Shown piece by piece: positions 1 to 8,691 of a DNA stretch of 27,736 nucleotides. Source of the stretch: Histomonas meleagridis (lineage: Eukaryota; Parabasalia; Tritrichomonadida; Dientamoebidae); contig WSYJ01000057.1 of assembly GCA_020186115.1 (NCBI GenBank), positions 1-27,736 of the forward strand, written 5' to 3'. The translations under genes were made by a program, and so were the position numbers. Position 1 is the first letter of the stretch; every line of letters starts with the position of its first letter. The notes beneath the pieces were generated by a model. The model did not search any database, was not told the origin of the DNA, and saw only the letters and a list, made by a program, of their open reading frames with translations.

Positions 1-2120
1 CGTCATGATATATTGCATTCTTCCAACATTTTTCTATATCGTCAAGGAAATCTTCAAGCGGTGATTCTTTAATGGCTCTAATTTGATTTTGAACTATTGA
101 CGAATCGTAACGGTCAAATAAATTCCTTTTCACAAAATCATCAAGATTTAATGACATTAAATAATTATATAAAGATAATGGAAAATTAATGTCATCAATA
201 ACATCTTTATCTTCAAAAAATTCCGATTGAGACATACTTCTTTCTTTAAATCTAAACATACAAAACCTAGACAGTAACGCTTGGTCTCCTGAATTCAACA
301 TGCCGTATAAATCCGCGTGATTTGTATTTAATATATCGATTGCGAAATCATTTTCTTGGCGTGTATCACGATTCATTGCTCTTACCGTTTGTGAGTTATT
401 AGTCAATCGCTTTATAATTTATTTGTGGTTTTGTTTGAATAATTATCAATTGAAAATTCGTCATATGCTCGGTATAATTTTTTAGCAAATCCACCGTTAT
501 GCTTCTCATTTGATTGCTGTTCATTAATTCCGACTAAAGCAAAATCACCGTAAAGCTTCTTAAATGAATTATCAATATAAGTCTTTCCTGTATTACCAAC
601 AAATGAATATTTAATAAAGAATACGGGAGCTTTTTTGTGATACTTTAAAGTAAAAGCAGCGATTTTCAGTAAATGATGAAAAGCTTTTATTGCTTCTTCA
701 TCGAACAATTGATTTTCAATCAATCGAATCCATTTATTAATAAGTTCAGGTTTATCCTCTATCACATCATAACTCGTTGTAATTGACGGCGCTCTAAAGG
801 AAGAGAAAATTTTATTATCATCTCCGACGACATCGTACTTCACAAAACTTTTGAATCTAACTCTATTCTTAACGTTTCGCAATTCTTCAGAGAGAGATAT
901 AGTTTTTGTATCTGAAATCTTTTTATGCCTTTGCCGAATCATTTCTTTTTTTTCGGTTGATGTTGGAATCGTGATATCAAAATTTAAATAGTTTTGAAGT
1001 GTTTTTTGGTCTAAAACTGAAAAATTGATGTTGTCGTCATTGAAAACTTTCATTATATAATCGCCTGAATCAGTGAACGCCAAACATTTTATAAGATTAT
1101 TAATGTAGTCGTCGACTGTTGAAAAACGAATCATTTCTTTCAAATAATCGGAGAAACAGTATTTTGAATTTAAAAAATCATCTTTAGAAACATTATTTTT
1201 TTTAATTAACGGTAATATGAATTTATTATAATAATCACTATTGTGAATTTTTAATATCTTCAATAAAACACCATAATTCTTATATTTTTAATTTTTATTT
1301 CTCGCTATTTGTTCAAAGAATTTATTTTTGACATTAACAGTCAAATCAGCTGTTTCATAAATTTTCATAAACGCATCATTTATTATATCGCGATTGATAA
1401 AATCACAATCAAATGAATTGATACCACTAATTACAGGAAGTAATGAAACCTCAACATCAACAGATTTATTGCAATCATTATGAATTTCAATATTTTTAAA
1501 ACCACCAACTAAAGCGTTAAATAATTTTAATTTATCCTATGAATCTCTCTCTTCTGTTTCTTCTTCATCAAATAATTCTTCATTAAAACTTAATTCTTCA
1601 CTAATAACAGTAATTTTTTCATTTCGTTTTTCAATCAAACTTTCAAAATCAATTTTAATTTCTTCATATAACGTATTTCTAAGTTCATTGGAAGTCATTA
1701 ATTCATCATTATTGCAATCATTTATTAAAATATATTCGCCTATTACTCCGTCATGATTTATTGCTTTACTTTCGGGTAAAACCACTATAGAACGTTTATT
1801 TGAATCAATCGGCGCAAACAAATCAACATCAAACAATTCACAACTGAAGCATTTAATAAATCTATTCTTACTTAAAGGTATTGAACAATCCCATAAACTA
1901 TAAATATGAGTTCCTCCTGACGCAGTTTTACTTCAAAAGCTTTAGAAGTAAATGATTTCAAAACTTCTTCTCGTTCACATTTTACGTCTATATCAACAAT
2001 AGCGTACGGCGATGAATTAGCGAGTAATGCTTCACCAGTCTTTTTACCAATCTTTACTCCACCGTGTTTTTCATAATTGCGAAGAATAATCTTTCTACCA
2101 ATGAATGTATCGTTATTCAT
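1..2120 (-). pseudogene. Primase-helicase (AEP primase plus D5_N/SF3 helicase), broken and cut by the window edge
   Basis: Replication protein that would prime DNA synthesis and unwind the element's DNA. Reading from ATG at 2120, an AEP-type primase signature appears: VDIDV with Asp43 and Asp45 as the metal-binding pair, then SGGTHIY (His motif), then VDLFAP followed by VVLPES. A D5_N-like stretch (KNYGVLLKILKIHN) follows, and an SF3 ATPase with a Walker A-like FVGNTGKTY, one residue shorter than usual, and a YDEFS acidic motif. The coding frame is lost at about 1921 (one A missing in an A run), a TAG at 1537-1539, a TAA at 1288-1290, and a one-base loss near 415-425; after this the frame continues (TNNSQTVRAMNR, FCMFRFKER) to position 1. 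No ATG supports an independent start within the 412-1263 part. The start lies 90 bp from the divergent gene at 2211. Functions are inferred from motifs; the gene is probably inactive unless its stops are read through. Confidence 0.8.
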
Positions 2121-2157
2121 GTTCTTTTTAATGATGCTAAAAAAAGTAATTACAACA

Positions 2158-2174
2158 TTAAAACTAAGCTTAAT
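2158..2174 (+). promoter_or_regulatory. AAGCTT version of the shared left-region upstream box
   Basis: The box AAAACTAAGCTTAATTA has its AAGCTT exactly 45 nt before the ATG at 2211. Because AAGCTT is palindromic it also stands 51 nt before the divergent start at 2120. Four other left-region genes carry the related AAGTT box at 45-47 nt, so this is a likely promoter element. That is an inference from position and repetition only. Confidence 0.45.
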
Positions 2175-2210
2175 TACAACATATATATTTATAATTTTTA
2201 CAACTAATGA

Positions 2211-2480
2211 ATGGAATCCATTAATGACATCAATAACTTAGATGATAACAAAAAACATAGATTGACAAAGAATCAAAAAAGATTGTATATTGATTTTCTA
2301 ATGCGTGATGATATAAAAGAAATTTTAAAAACAATTCCTAAAAGGTCACAATTGAATTTTTTAAGACAAGCTTTCGAAAAAGAAACTGGAATTAAAATAT
2401 CACGTCATATAGCTAATTAAATAAAACCTGACAAGATTCCAACAGTCATTTATGGCGGTCAAACTTATATTGTATGTTAA
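2211..2480 (+). pseudogene. Small helix-turn-helix-like protein, one internal TAA
   Basis: The ATG at 2211 opens 69 codons, then TAA at 2418-2420, then 19 more sensible codons (ending VIYGGQTYIV) before TAA at 2478-2480. The whole 89-codon frame parallels the gene at 2996: both have RLxKNQ near the N-terminus, a DDxK helix, RSxxxxLxxxF/Y, a GIxxS turn followed by a short helix containing IA, and a C-terminal YxxxYGG or YRLYG strand. I read this as a small winged-helix/HTH DNA-binding family. The upstream AAGCTT box at -45 supports the start. It is divergent from the primase-helicase. Function, probably regulatory, is an inference, and the family is not one I can name. Confidence 0.5.
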
Positions 2481-2903
2481 ACATTTATTTTTGTCTTTCG
2501 ATTGTATAGTAATGTGATTCGTCGATCGTTGTATTTGTTGTTTCATTTGATTATATCACAATGATTTGTCGATTTTAAAAAAATTATTGAGTCACAAAGT
2601 AACAAGTAACTTTTACATTTCTCTATAACGTCGGAGGATTCCGCCATCCGCCATTAAAATCAATTTGTTACTCGTTATTCTTTACATTTAACAATAAATA
2701 TAAGAAGCTCCCATAACATTTAATGAATCGCGAACGGCAAAAAGTTCCGACATATCATTCGATTATATACATTAATGAAAGCGTTAATTGAAGAAGTCGA
2801 GACAAACATTTTTGTTCTTTCATCAACAAAATTATTAACGTCAAAAGTAGATTTTAATAGTAACTGTTAAATCTTAAGGCGTCATTTTCCTGTCGCCATT
2901 AAA

Positions 2904-2964
2904 TTTTTTAAAATTCTCAAGACCGTGCATTTTTGCACATCCTTAAATCAAAGTTAATTTTTAA
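2904..2964 (+). promoter_or_regulatory. Conserved upstream block with GTGCA-N4-TGCAC palindrome and AAGTT box
   Basis: About 60 bp repeated at 3535-3596 in front of an unrelated gene, and again at 9021-9083 on the minus strand before the second copy of this gene. It holds GTGCATTTTTGCAC (2925-2938), a 5-bp inverted repeat around TTTT, then CATCCT, then AAGTT at 2951, 45 nt before the ATG at 2996. The palindrome looks like an operator; the adjacent helix-turn-helix protein is the obvious candidate binder, which is inference. Confidence 0.5.
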
Positions 2965-2995
2965 ATAACGATTTAAATTTTTATTGATTACAAAA

Positions 2996-3307
2996 ATGAG
3001 TAAAATAACAGTTGACCGTAAAGGAAGATTAAGAAAAAACCAAGTTATTGATTTTATCCTGTGATACGATACTTTAAAAGATGATTTGAAAAACATGAGC
3101 CGGTCGAAGATTCAAGAACTTTATTTAAATGATTCAGGCATTGCTGTATCGAACAATTTTATTGCTCAAACTTTGAAAAACGAATATTTAATAAAAGATA
3201 ATAAGATTTATCGGTTATACGGCGAGTTTGATAACGGCGTTAATGATAGTTCAACATCAGACAAAGACGAAGATAAAGATAAAAAAGAAGACAAAGTAAA
3301 TACATGA
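2996..3307 (+). pseudogene. Helix-turn-helix-like protein, copy 1, with TGA replacing a Trp codon
   Basis: The 104-codon frame from ATG 2996 to TGA 3305 is the left copy of the intact gene 8692-8991. It is broken only by TGA at 3062-3064, exactly where copy 2 has TGG in the sequence ILWYDTLKDD. The core has RSKIQELYLNDSG, then IAVSNNFIAQTLKNE, which fits a turn plus recognition helix, then KIYRLYGEF as a wing-like strand, then an acidic/lysine-rich tail. A truncated product could start at the Met in KNMSRSK. The gene sits in the outer inverted-repeat arm behind the palindromic block. It is a probable DNA-binding regulator or structural DNA-binding protein; the exact family is not recognised. 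Confidence 0.6.
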
Positions 3308-3333
3308 ATTGAATGATTTTTGATAACAGCTAC

Positions 3334-3355
3334 GGTCGCCCGTCCCGGGGCGACC
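3334..3355. other. Isolated GC-rich hairpin
   Basis: GGTCGCCC (3334-3341) and GGGCGACC (3348-3355) form a perfect 8-bp stem with a 6-nt loop in surroundings of under 30% G+C. It lies 27 bp after the stop of the gene at 2996 and is absent from the other arm. It could be a terminator-like hairpin or the scar/end of a small insertion. The rest of 3308-3534 shows module-like repeats only. Confidence 0.5.
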
Positions 3356-3534
3356 ATAAGAAACAAGCTTGAAACTCAAAAATACTTCTTCATTTAATTA
3401 ATTCACAAATGGAAAATACAAACGACTAAACGTAAATTTAGAAACAAGTCGAAACAAGTTGTGAATGATTCATTTCTTTATATCAATAATTAATCATTAC
3501 TGTTATTCATTAACGGCAGAAGTCAACACCAACA

Positions 3535-3596
3535 TTTTTTAAAATTTACAAGACTGTGCATTTTTGCACATCCTCAAAATCAAGTTAATTTTAAAA
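3535..3596 (+). promoter_or_regulatory. Second copy of the palindromic upstream block, before a different gene
   Basis: This matches 2904-2964 closely and contains TGTGCATTTTTGCACA (3555-3570), a perfect 6-bp inverted repeat with a TTTT loop, and AAGTT at 3582, 47 nt before the ATG at 3629. A TTTTATTTATATTATAAC stretch directly precedes the ATG. The gene downstream is unrelated to the helix-turn-helix gene, so the promoter block moved or duplicated independently of coding sequence. Confidence 0.5.
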
Positions 3597-3628
3597 CATA
3601 CATTTTATAATTTTATTTATATTATAAC

Positions 3629-4006
3629 ATGGAGTTATCAATTCCAGAAGAATTTTCAAAATATAATATACCATTTAACATAGAGGAAGAAGAATTTACA
3701 AATGCAAATACTATTATAGAAAATATATTTAGAATTTATGGGAAACAAAATTGCATTGAGTTTTACTTTGACTTTAACGAATCACAAACGTTTGATAATA
3801 TAGTATATAGAATCAGAATAAACAATATAAAATTTGGTGATAATAATATAACGTTTAAAATTCCTGAATACATTCACGTAACAAACACAAAGCATAGAAC
3901 ATTAACTAAGAATAATAATGAAGTCGTTTATCTTACCAAGAACTCTGAAACGTTCAGAAATAAAGATGGAGTCGTCGTTAAATACTATTATTATCATTTT
4001 AATTGA
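3629..4006 (+). CDS. Orphan 125-residue protein of the inverted-repeat region
   Basis: An intact acidic protein (start MELSIPEEF, end KYYYYHFN) that I do not recognise. There is no signal peptide, membrane segment or catalytic motif. The segment FYFDFNESQTFDNIVYRIRI resembles YYFDIRVHGFYFFDGIFYHR in the orphan at 6269: both give an aromatic FD strand, FDxIxY, then RxRxN, so the two may be distant paralogues. The start is supported by the operator-like block and the AAGTT box at -47. The gene fills the gap between outer and inner inverted-repeat arms; the matching gap in the opposite arm holds the HNH endonuclease. The stop TGA is followed by AAAAATCAT, which also follows the stop of the gene at 8692. 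Confidence 0.6.
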   Translation: MELSIPEEFSKYNIPFNIEEEEFTNANTIIENIFRIYGKQNCIEFYFDFNESQTFDNIVYRIRINNIKFGDNNITFKIPEYIHVTNTKHRTLTKNNNEVVYLTKNSETFRNKDGVVVKYYYYHFN

Positions 4007-4032
4007 AAAATCATTGACGGAAGGATAAATTT

Positions 4033-4854
4033 AAAACAAGTATCTTTGTGTTGAATGACAAGAAAATTGATTTTCAGTAATTATGAACATTAATCAAAAA
4101 ATCATTGATTCGACGAATGAAACAGAAACGTTTAAAATTGATTTCTCAAACAAATACTTTTCATTCTCGATTTCATAAACGGAATCATTAATTTAAAACA
4201 TGTCAAAACAAGTGTGAATGATTCATATTATTTTTAATGCTACCTAACAATCTAACTTAACTTAACCTAACAAAAAATTTTGGAGAAAGACTTTTCAGAA
4301 ATAGCTGTTTCTTCGAACCATCATTTTTGATTGTGTGAAATTATCCGAAAAATGCAAGTTAGCAACAGTTGCTGAGTTGTGTGTGCAAAAACACCGGACC
4401 TTATGATTCAAGCGAAACTAAACAGAAAACACACAAAAATACTTTTTCAATTAATCCGAATAATTAATGAATGTGTTGAAACTAAACAGAAAACACACAA
4501 AAAATACTTCTTCATTCATCTGAATACGTTAATGAATGTGTTGAAACTAAACAGAAAACACACAAAAATACTTTTACAATTAATCCGAATAATTAATGAC
4601 AAAAACATAAATACCTTTCATTTCTTGATTTTTCATAAGCGGCAAAACGTAATTTTTAAAACGTGTGTTTTTCAGTGTATTTTCTTCAGAAAGTATCATT
4701 AAAATTTCAAAGGTGATTTTTAACGAAAAAATTCACCCTCAACGAATCGGAGTAAATGAGCGTTTTTTGAATGATTTAACGTAAATATTGCATGTTTGCT
4801 TGAGTTGCTGAAAGGTTAAAATTTTATTTTTTTTTAACCCTCAAATTTTTCATT
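4033..4854 (+). repeat. Inner arm of the large inverted repeat (left copy)
   Basis: About 820 bp matched by the reverse complement of 7077-7898 with very few differences. It contains a CTAACTTAACTTAACCTAAC-type stretch, the three tandem 65-bp units and an AACGAATCGGAGTAAATGAGC motif region. Long frames here (107 codons in this arm, 134 in the other) differ by a one-base shift between copies and are built of tandem repeats in two reading frames, so I regard this arm as non-coding. Confidence 0.9.
4414..4598 (+). repeat. Three tandem ~65-bp units
   Basis: Units starting GAAACTAAACAGAAAACACA at 4414, about 4479 and about 4544. Each ends in ATTAATGA. The first and third share a reading frame and the second does not, so the repeat is a DNA-level one. 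The reverse-complement copy is at 7334-7517. Confidence 0.8.
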
Positions 4855-6130
4855 GACATATATCACTAACTCAGTCGTAGATTTCACATATTTCTTGTTC
4901 TTCAGTCACATTAACATTAACGTAAGAAGTTGATTTTACATATTTCTTGTTCTTCAGTCACATTAACACTAACGGAGAGAAGTCAATTTAAAACAAGAAT
5001 TTTTGTGTATAAATGATTTAAAAATTGATTTTTAGTAATTACAAATAATATATATAAAAAGTTATTGATTCGTCAAATGGACGCATTGGTGAAGACGTTG
5101 ATTTTGCATGTTAAGACTTATTCAGTAATTAATTCCACTGTAGATTTTCAGTGTTTACATAAAATATTTATACTACCCGATAACTTGATATACCAGGTAG
5201 TTATCAGGTAAAATTGCGATTAGCTAAAGGGAAATCATAATTGTTCTGTGAGTTATTCTAACTTGATGATATGAGCCGGATATTGCATGTTTGCGGGAGC
5301 TACTGAATGAAAGCGTCAACGGCAAGACGTATATTTAGAAACAAGTGTTTTTTGTATAAATGATTGAGAAATTAATGATACAGTAAACTATAAAACATTC
5401 ATTTATAGTCATTGATTCGTCAAATGGACGCATTAATGAAAAATTGATAATGATTCAGTATTATAAAATATATCATTGAAATTTCGAAGGTGATTTATTA
5501 ACCTTAAAGTTAACCCTAAACGAAACGGAGTAAATGAGCATTTTTTGAATGATTCAACGTAAATATTGCATGTTTGCTTGAGTTGCTGAAAGGTTAAAAT
5601 TTTATTTTTTTTTAACCCTCAAATTTTTCAGTAACATATAACATTACCGGAGACGTAAATTCAGAAACAAGAATATTTCAGTTGAATAACAAGAAAATTG
5701 ATTTCCAGTAATTATAAGAACATTCATATATACATTAATTAGAAGTTGTTGCATTCGACGAATGATAGCATTAACCGCTCAAAAAATAATTCTTCATTCA
5801 TTCGAATAGTTATTGAAAGTTGACGGAAGGATCCTATAAAAATACTAATACTACTATCAAAAAAGTTATTAGCAACAGTAAATTCAAAATGTTCTGTGAG
5901 TTATTCTAACTTGATGACTTGACGTGAATTTTGCATGTTTACGTGAGCTGTTGATTGATTAACAAACGGTGAATGTTGATTTAAAACAACTATTTTTATG
6001 TTGAATAACAAGAAAATTGATTTTCAGTAATAATTCACATTCATATGAACATTCATATAAATATTCATTATAAGTTATTGATTCTCTGTAGATTTAAGCG
6101 CGAATGCTGTGATTGACATTATAATTTCAA
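4855..6130. repeat. Degenerate repeat modules, no gene
   Basis: No plausible gene. The stretch is made of recurring pieces: an AACGG..GTAAATTTAGAAACAAG block, a GAATAACAAGAAAATTGATT block ending TTTCAGTAATTA, TTGATTCGTCAAATGGACGC, TTCTGTGAGTTATTCTAACT, and ATTGCATGTTTGC followed by GAG and CTG. Each occurs two or more times here and also in the inner arms. One partial inner-arm copy ends at about 5632. Confidence 0.65.
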
Positions 6131-6186
6131 TGTTTTGTATTTAGTGTTTTGTATTTGATGTTTTGTATTTAGTGTTTTGTATTTAC
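6131..6186 (+). repeat. Four tandem 14-bp units
   Basis: TGTTTTGTATTTAG and two variants (last bases GA and AC) occur four times head to tail, 83 bp before the ATG at 6269. Three related units lie in inverted orientation after the gene (6751-6792). Confidence 0.85.
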
Positions 6187-6217
6187 TTCTTTTGTATTTT
6201 ATAAATATATCACTATT

Positions 6218-6233
6218 AAAATTAAGTTGATTT
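6218..6233 (+). promoter_or_regulatory. AAGTT upstream box
   Basis: AAAATTAAGTTGATTT places AAGTT 45 nt before the ATG at 6269; TTTTATTTATATAAA touches the start codon. This is the same arrangement as at 2996, 3629, 8034 and 2211. Confidence 0.45.
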
Positions 6234-6268
6234 ATAATTTTATTTTTCATTTTTTTTATTTATATAAA

Positions 6269-6727
6269 ATGGATATTGAAAAACATATTTCAAACGAAGA
6301 AGAAGATTGTAAAGTTATTGATATGATTGAAAAGAAATAAGAAATTATAACCAATAACTTAATTCAAAAAATCGAAACTTTAAAACTAAATGACAAATTA
6401 GAGGTATTAAAGAAAATTAATAATAATCCTGAATTTTATGACAAGAAACAAATTTCAAAGGATGAAGAAGAAGAATATGAGCTCGAAACTTTAGCTGACA
6501 TTTCGTTTGAAGCTGTTGATATCAGAGAGTTTAAAAATTCAAAGTTTGAAAATTACTACTTCGATATTCGCGTTCATGGGTTCTATTTCTTCGACGGTAT
6601 TTTTTATCATCGTTTGCGCGTAAATTATGACCGACTCGAAAATGCGTTCGTGTTCTTACGTGATATTTACGATATATTAGTTTCCGTTCGTTTGTCTTAT
6701 TATTATAAATTTGTGGGGTTGTACTAA
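6269..6727 (+). pseudogene. Orphan 153-codon gene with one internal TAA
   Basis: From ATG 6269 (MDIEKHISNEEED) the frame runs to TAA 6725-6727 and is interrupted only by TAA at 6338-6340, codon 24, in a KKxEII context. The rest is uninterrupted for 128 codons. The first half is acidic and lysine-rich and probably helical; the second half is rich in aromatic residues (ENYYFDIRVHGFYFFDGIF) and ends VRLSYYYKFVGLY. It shares a short pattern with the 125-residue orphan at 3629. I do not recognise a family. The gene stands at the centre of the nested inverted repeat, bracketed by inverted clusters of 14-bp units, with the AAGTT box at -45. It may have been missed by standard gene calls because of the early stop. 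Confidence 0.5.
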
Positions 6728-6750
6728 GTAATTTTATTTTTGTTTTTTCA

Positions 6751-6792
6751 TTAAATACAAAACACTAAATACAAAGCATTATATACAAAAAA
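6751..6792 (-). repeat. Three 14-bp units inverted relative to 6131-6186
   Basis: TTAAATACAAAACA, CTAAATACAAAGCA and TTATATACAAAAAA are reverse-strand versions of the upstream 14-bp unit. With the upstream cluster they frame the orphan gene at 6269 as an inverted pair. The DNA from 6793 to 7076 holds only further degenerate modules. Confidence 0.75.
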
Positions 6793-7076
6793 ACACTCGT
6801 TCGAAAATTACGTTTTACCGTTAGTGTTTCATCAAGAAACGAAACGTATTTATGACGATTGTTTATGTTTTATCATTACGTCTTATCAAGAGTGATTGTA
6901 TTTATTTTTAAATTTGAATGAAGATTCAACTATTTTTCAATTAATGGAAATCAATTTTTCTTGTCATTCAACTGAAAAACACTTGTTTGGAAATTACGTT
7001 TTGCCGTTAATTTTATATGTTGATGAATAAGTATAAACATGTAATATATACTTCTCTCCGTTAGTGTTTGTATGCT

Positions 7077-7898
7077 AATGAAAAATTTGAGGGTTAAAAA
7101 AAAAATAAAATTTTAACCTTTCAGCAACTCAAGCAAACATGCAATATTTACGTTAAATCATTCAAAAAACGCTCATTTACTCCGATTCGTTGAGGGTGAA
7201 TTTTTTCGTTAAAAATCACCTTTGAAATTTTAATGATACTTTCTGAAGAAAATACACTGAAAAACACACGTTTTAAAATTACGTTTTGCCGCTTATGAAA
7301 AATCAAGAAATGAAAGGTATTTATGTTTTTGTCATTAATTATTCGGATTAATTGTAAAAGTATTTTTGTGTGTTTTCTGTTTAGTTTCAACACATTCATT
7401 AACGTATTCAGATGAATGAAGAAGTATTTTTTGTGTGTTTTCTGTTTAGTTTCAACACATTCATTAATTATTCGGATTAATTGAAAAAGTATTTTTGTGT
7501 GTTTTCTGTTTAGTTTCGCTTGAATCATAAGGTCCGGTGTTTTTGCACACACAACTCAGCAACTGTTGCTAACTTGCATTTTTCGGATAATTTCACACAA
7601 TCAAAAATGATGGTTCGAAGAAACAGCTATTTCTGAAAAGTCTTTCTCCAAAATTTTTTGTTAGGTTAAGTTAAGTTAGATTGTTAGGTAGCATTAAAAA
7701 TAATATGAATCATTCACACTTGTTTTGACATGTTTTTAAATTAATGATTCCGTTTATGAAATCGAGAATGAAAAGTATTTGTTTGAGAAATCAATTTTAA
7801 ACGTTTCTGTTTCATTCGTCGAATCAATGATTTTTTGATTAATGTTCATAATTACTGAAAATCAATTTTCTTGTCATTCAACACAAAGATACTTGTTT
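7077..7898 (-). repeat. Inner arm of the large inverted repeat (right copy)
   Basis: Reverse complement of 4033-4854, including the three ~65-bp tandem units at 7334-7517. Outside the match, 6793-7076 and 7899-7980 carry shorter versions of the ACGTTTTGCCGTTA module. No gene is supported. Confidence 0.9.
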
Positions 7899-7981
7899 CC
7901 AAATTTACGTTTTGCCGTTAAATATAATCATTAATTCCTCCGTAAAACTCTTGATTTTCAGCTGATTTTAACGAATTATAA

Positions 7982-7997
7982 AAAATTAAGTTCATCT
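7982..7997 (+). promoter_or_regulatory. AAGTT upstream box of the HNH gene
   Basis: AAAATTAAGTTCATCT puts AAGTT 46 nt before the ATG at 8034. The palindromic GTGCA block found before 2996 and 3629 is not present here. Confidence 0.45.
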
Positions 7998-8033
7998 TTT
8001 AAAAAATTTATTTTTTCAATTTCTATAAAAAAT

Positions 8034-8591
8034 ATGAGTTGGATTAGTTGTGTTGTTGATAAAGATTACGAAATATTCTCAGAATTTCCTTATCAAATAA
8101 AAAGAAAATCGAACAAGAAAATTATTAAAGATACGTTAAATAAAAATGACGGTTATATTTGCTGTCGCTTAAATAACAAAACATATCACAAACATAGAAT
8201 CATAGCGTTGCAATTTATTCCGAATCCTGAGAATAAAACACAAATAGATCATATGAATTACGACAGAACAGATTTTCGCATTGAAAATCTTCGATGGGTT
8301 TCGGCGTCTGAAAATTCGAATAATGTCGCATCATACAGAAAGGATTCTGAGTATTTTGACGAAATTAACGAGGATTCAATTGAGATGAAAGAATATGCCG
8401 GTCATGAGTTGGAAGTATATTATTATGATGATGAAACAGATGCGTTTTATTTCTGGAACGGTATTAAATTCAGAAACCTTAATATTTGTCATAATAAGCG
8501 CGGTTATGCTTTTGTTCGTGTTAGAGATATAAATAATAATAAAGTTGAGATATGTTATGCAATATTCAAAATAATTTACGGCTTTGTTTAA
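8034..8591 (+). CDS. HNH homing-type endonuclease, intact
   Basis: A 185-residue protein. Residues 1-50 look like a NUMOD4-type start (DYEIFSEFPYQIKRKSNKKI, then GYICCRL). The HNH core follows: HKHRIIALQFIPNPENK with His54 in the first position, IDHMNYDRTDFRIENLRW with Asp72-His73, Asn85 and Trp88, then an ASENSNN tail. Residues about 125-185 (YYYDDETDAFYFWNGIKF, then a YAFVRVRDINNNKV stretch) look like a second DNA-contacting NUMOD-like module. Known members of this family cut DNA and spread themselves or adjacent DNA by homing. The ATG is backed by the AAGTT box at -46. The gene occupies the slot between inverted-repeat arms opposite the 125-residue orphan. It is intact while most neighbours are broken, which suggests recent arrival or selection. 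Confidence 0.85.
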   Translation: MSWISCVVDKDYEIFSEFPYQIKRKSNKKIIKDTLNKNDGYICCRLNNKTYHKHRIIALQFIPNPENKTQIDHMNYDRTDFRIENLRWVSASENSNNVASYRKDSEYFDEINEDSIEMKEYAGHELEVYYYDDETDAFYFWNGIKFRNLNICHNKRGYAFVRVRDINNNKVEICYAIFKIIYGFV

Positions 8592-8691
8592 TTTATTTAT
8601 AACTTATATTTTCCAATTATTGATAATCAATTTTCTTGTCATTCATAACTTGTTTCGACTTGTTTGAATCAATGATTCCGTTCATGATTTT

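Larger units (their letters stand above)
2570..3320 (+). repeat. Outer arm of the large inverted repeat (left copy)
   Basis: From CGATTTTAAAAAAATTATTG at 2570 this segment is matched nearly base for base by the reverse complement of 8690-9416. It contains a non-coding leader (2570-2995, no gene seen besides the operator-like block) and the helix-turn-helix gene 2996-3307. Similarity fades just after the gene, where copy 1 has a GC-rich hairpin not present in copy 2. Confidence 0.9.

Noticed and set aside
4240-4275. Telomere-like repeat (CTAACTTAACTTAACCTAAC)
   Set aside because: Only a few irregular units, present inside both inner arms rather than at an end; no long telomeric array.
4379-4702. 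Open frame of 107 codons, with a 134-codon counterpart at 7148-7552 on the other strand
   Set aside because: Both lie in the inner repeat arm and consist of 65-bp tandem units read in two frames; the arms differ by a one-base shift that changes the C-terminus. Treated as repeat DNA.
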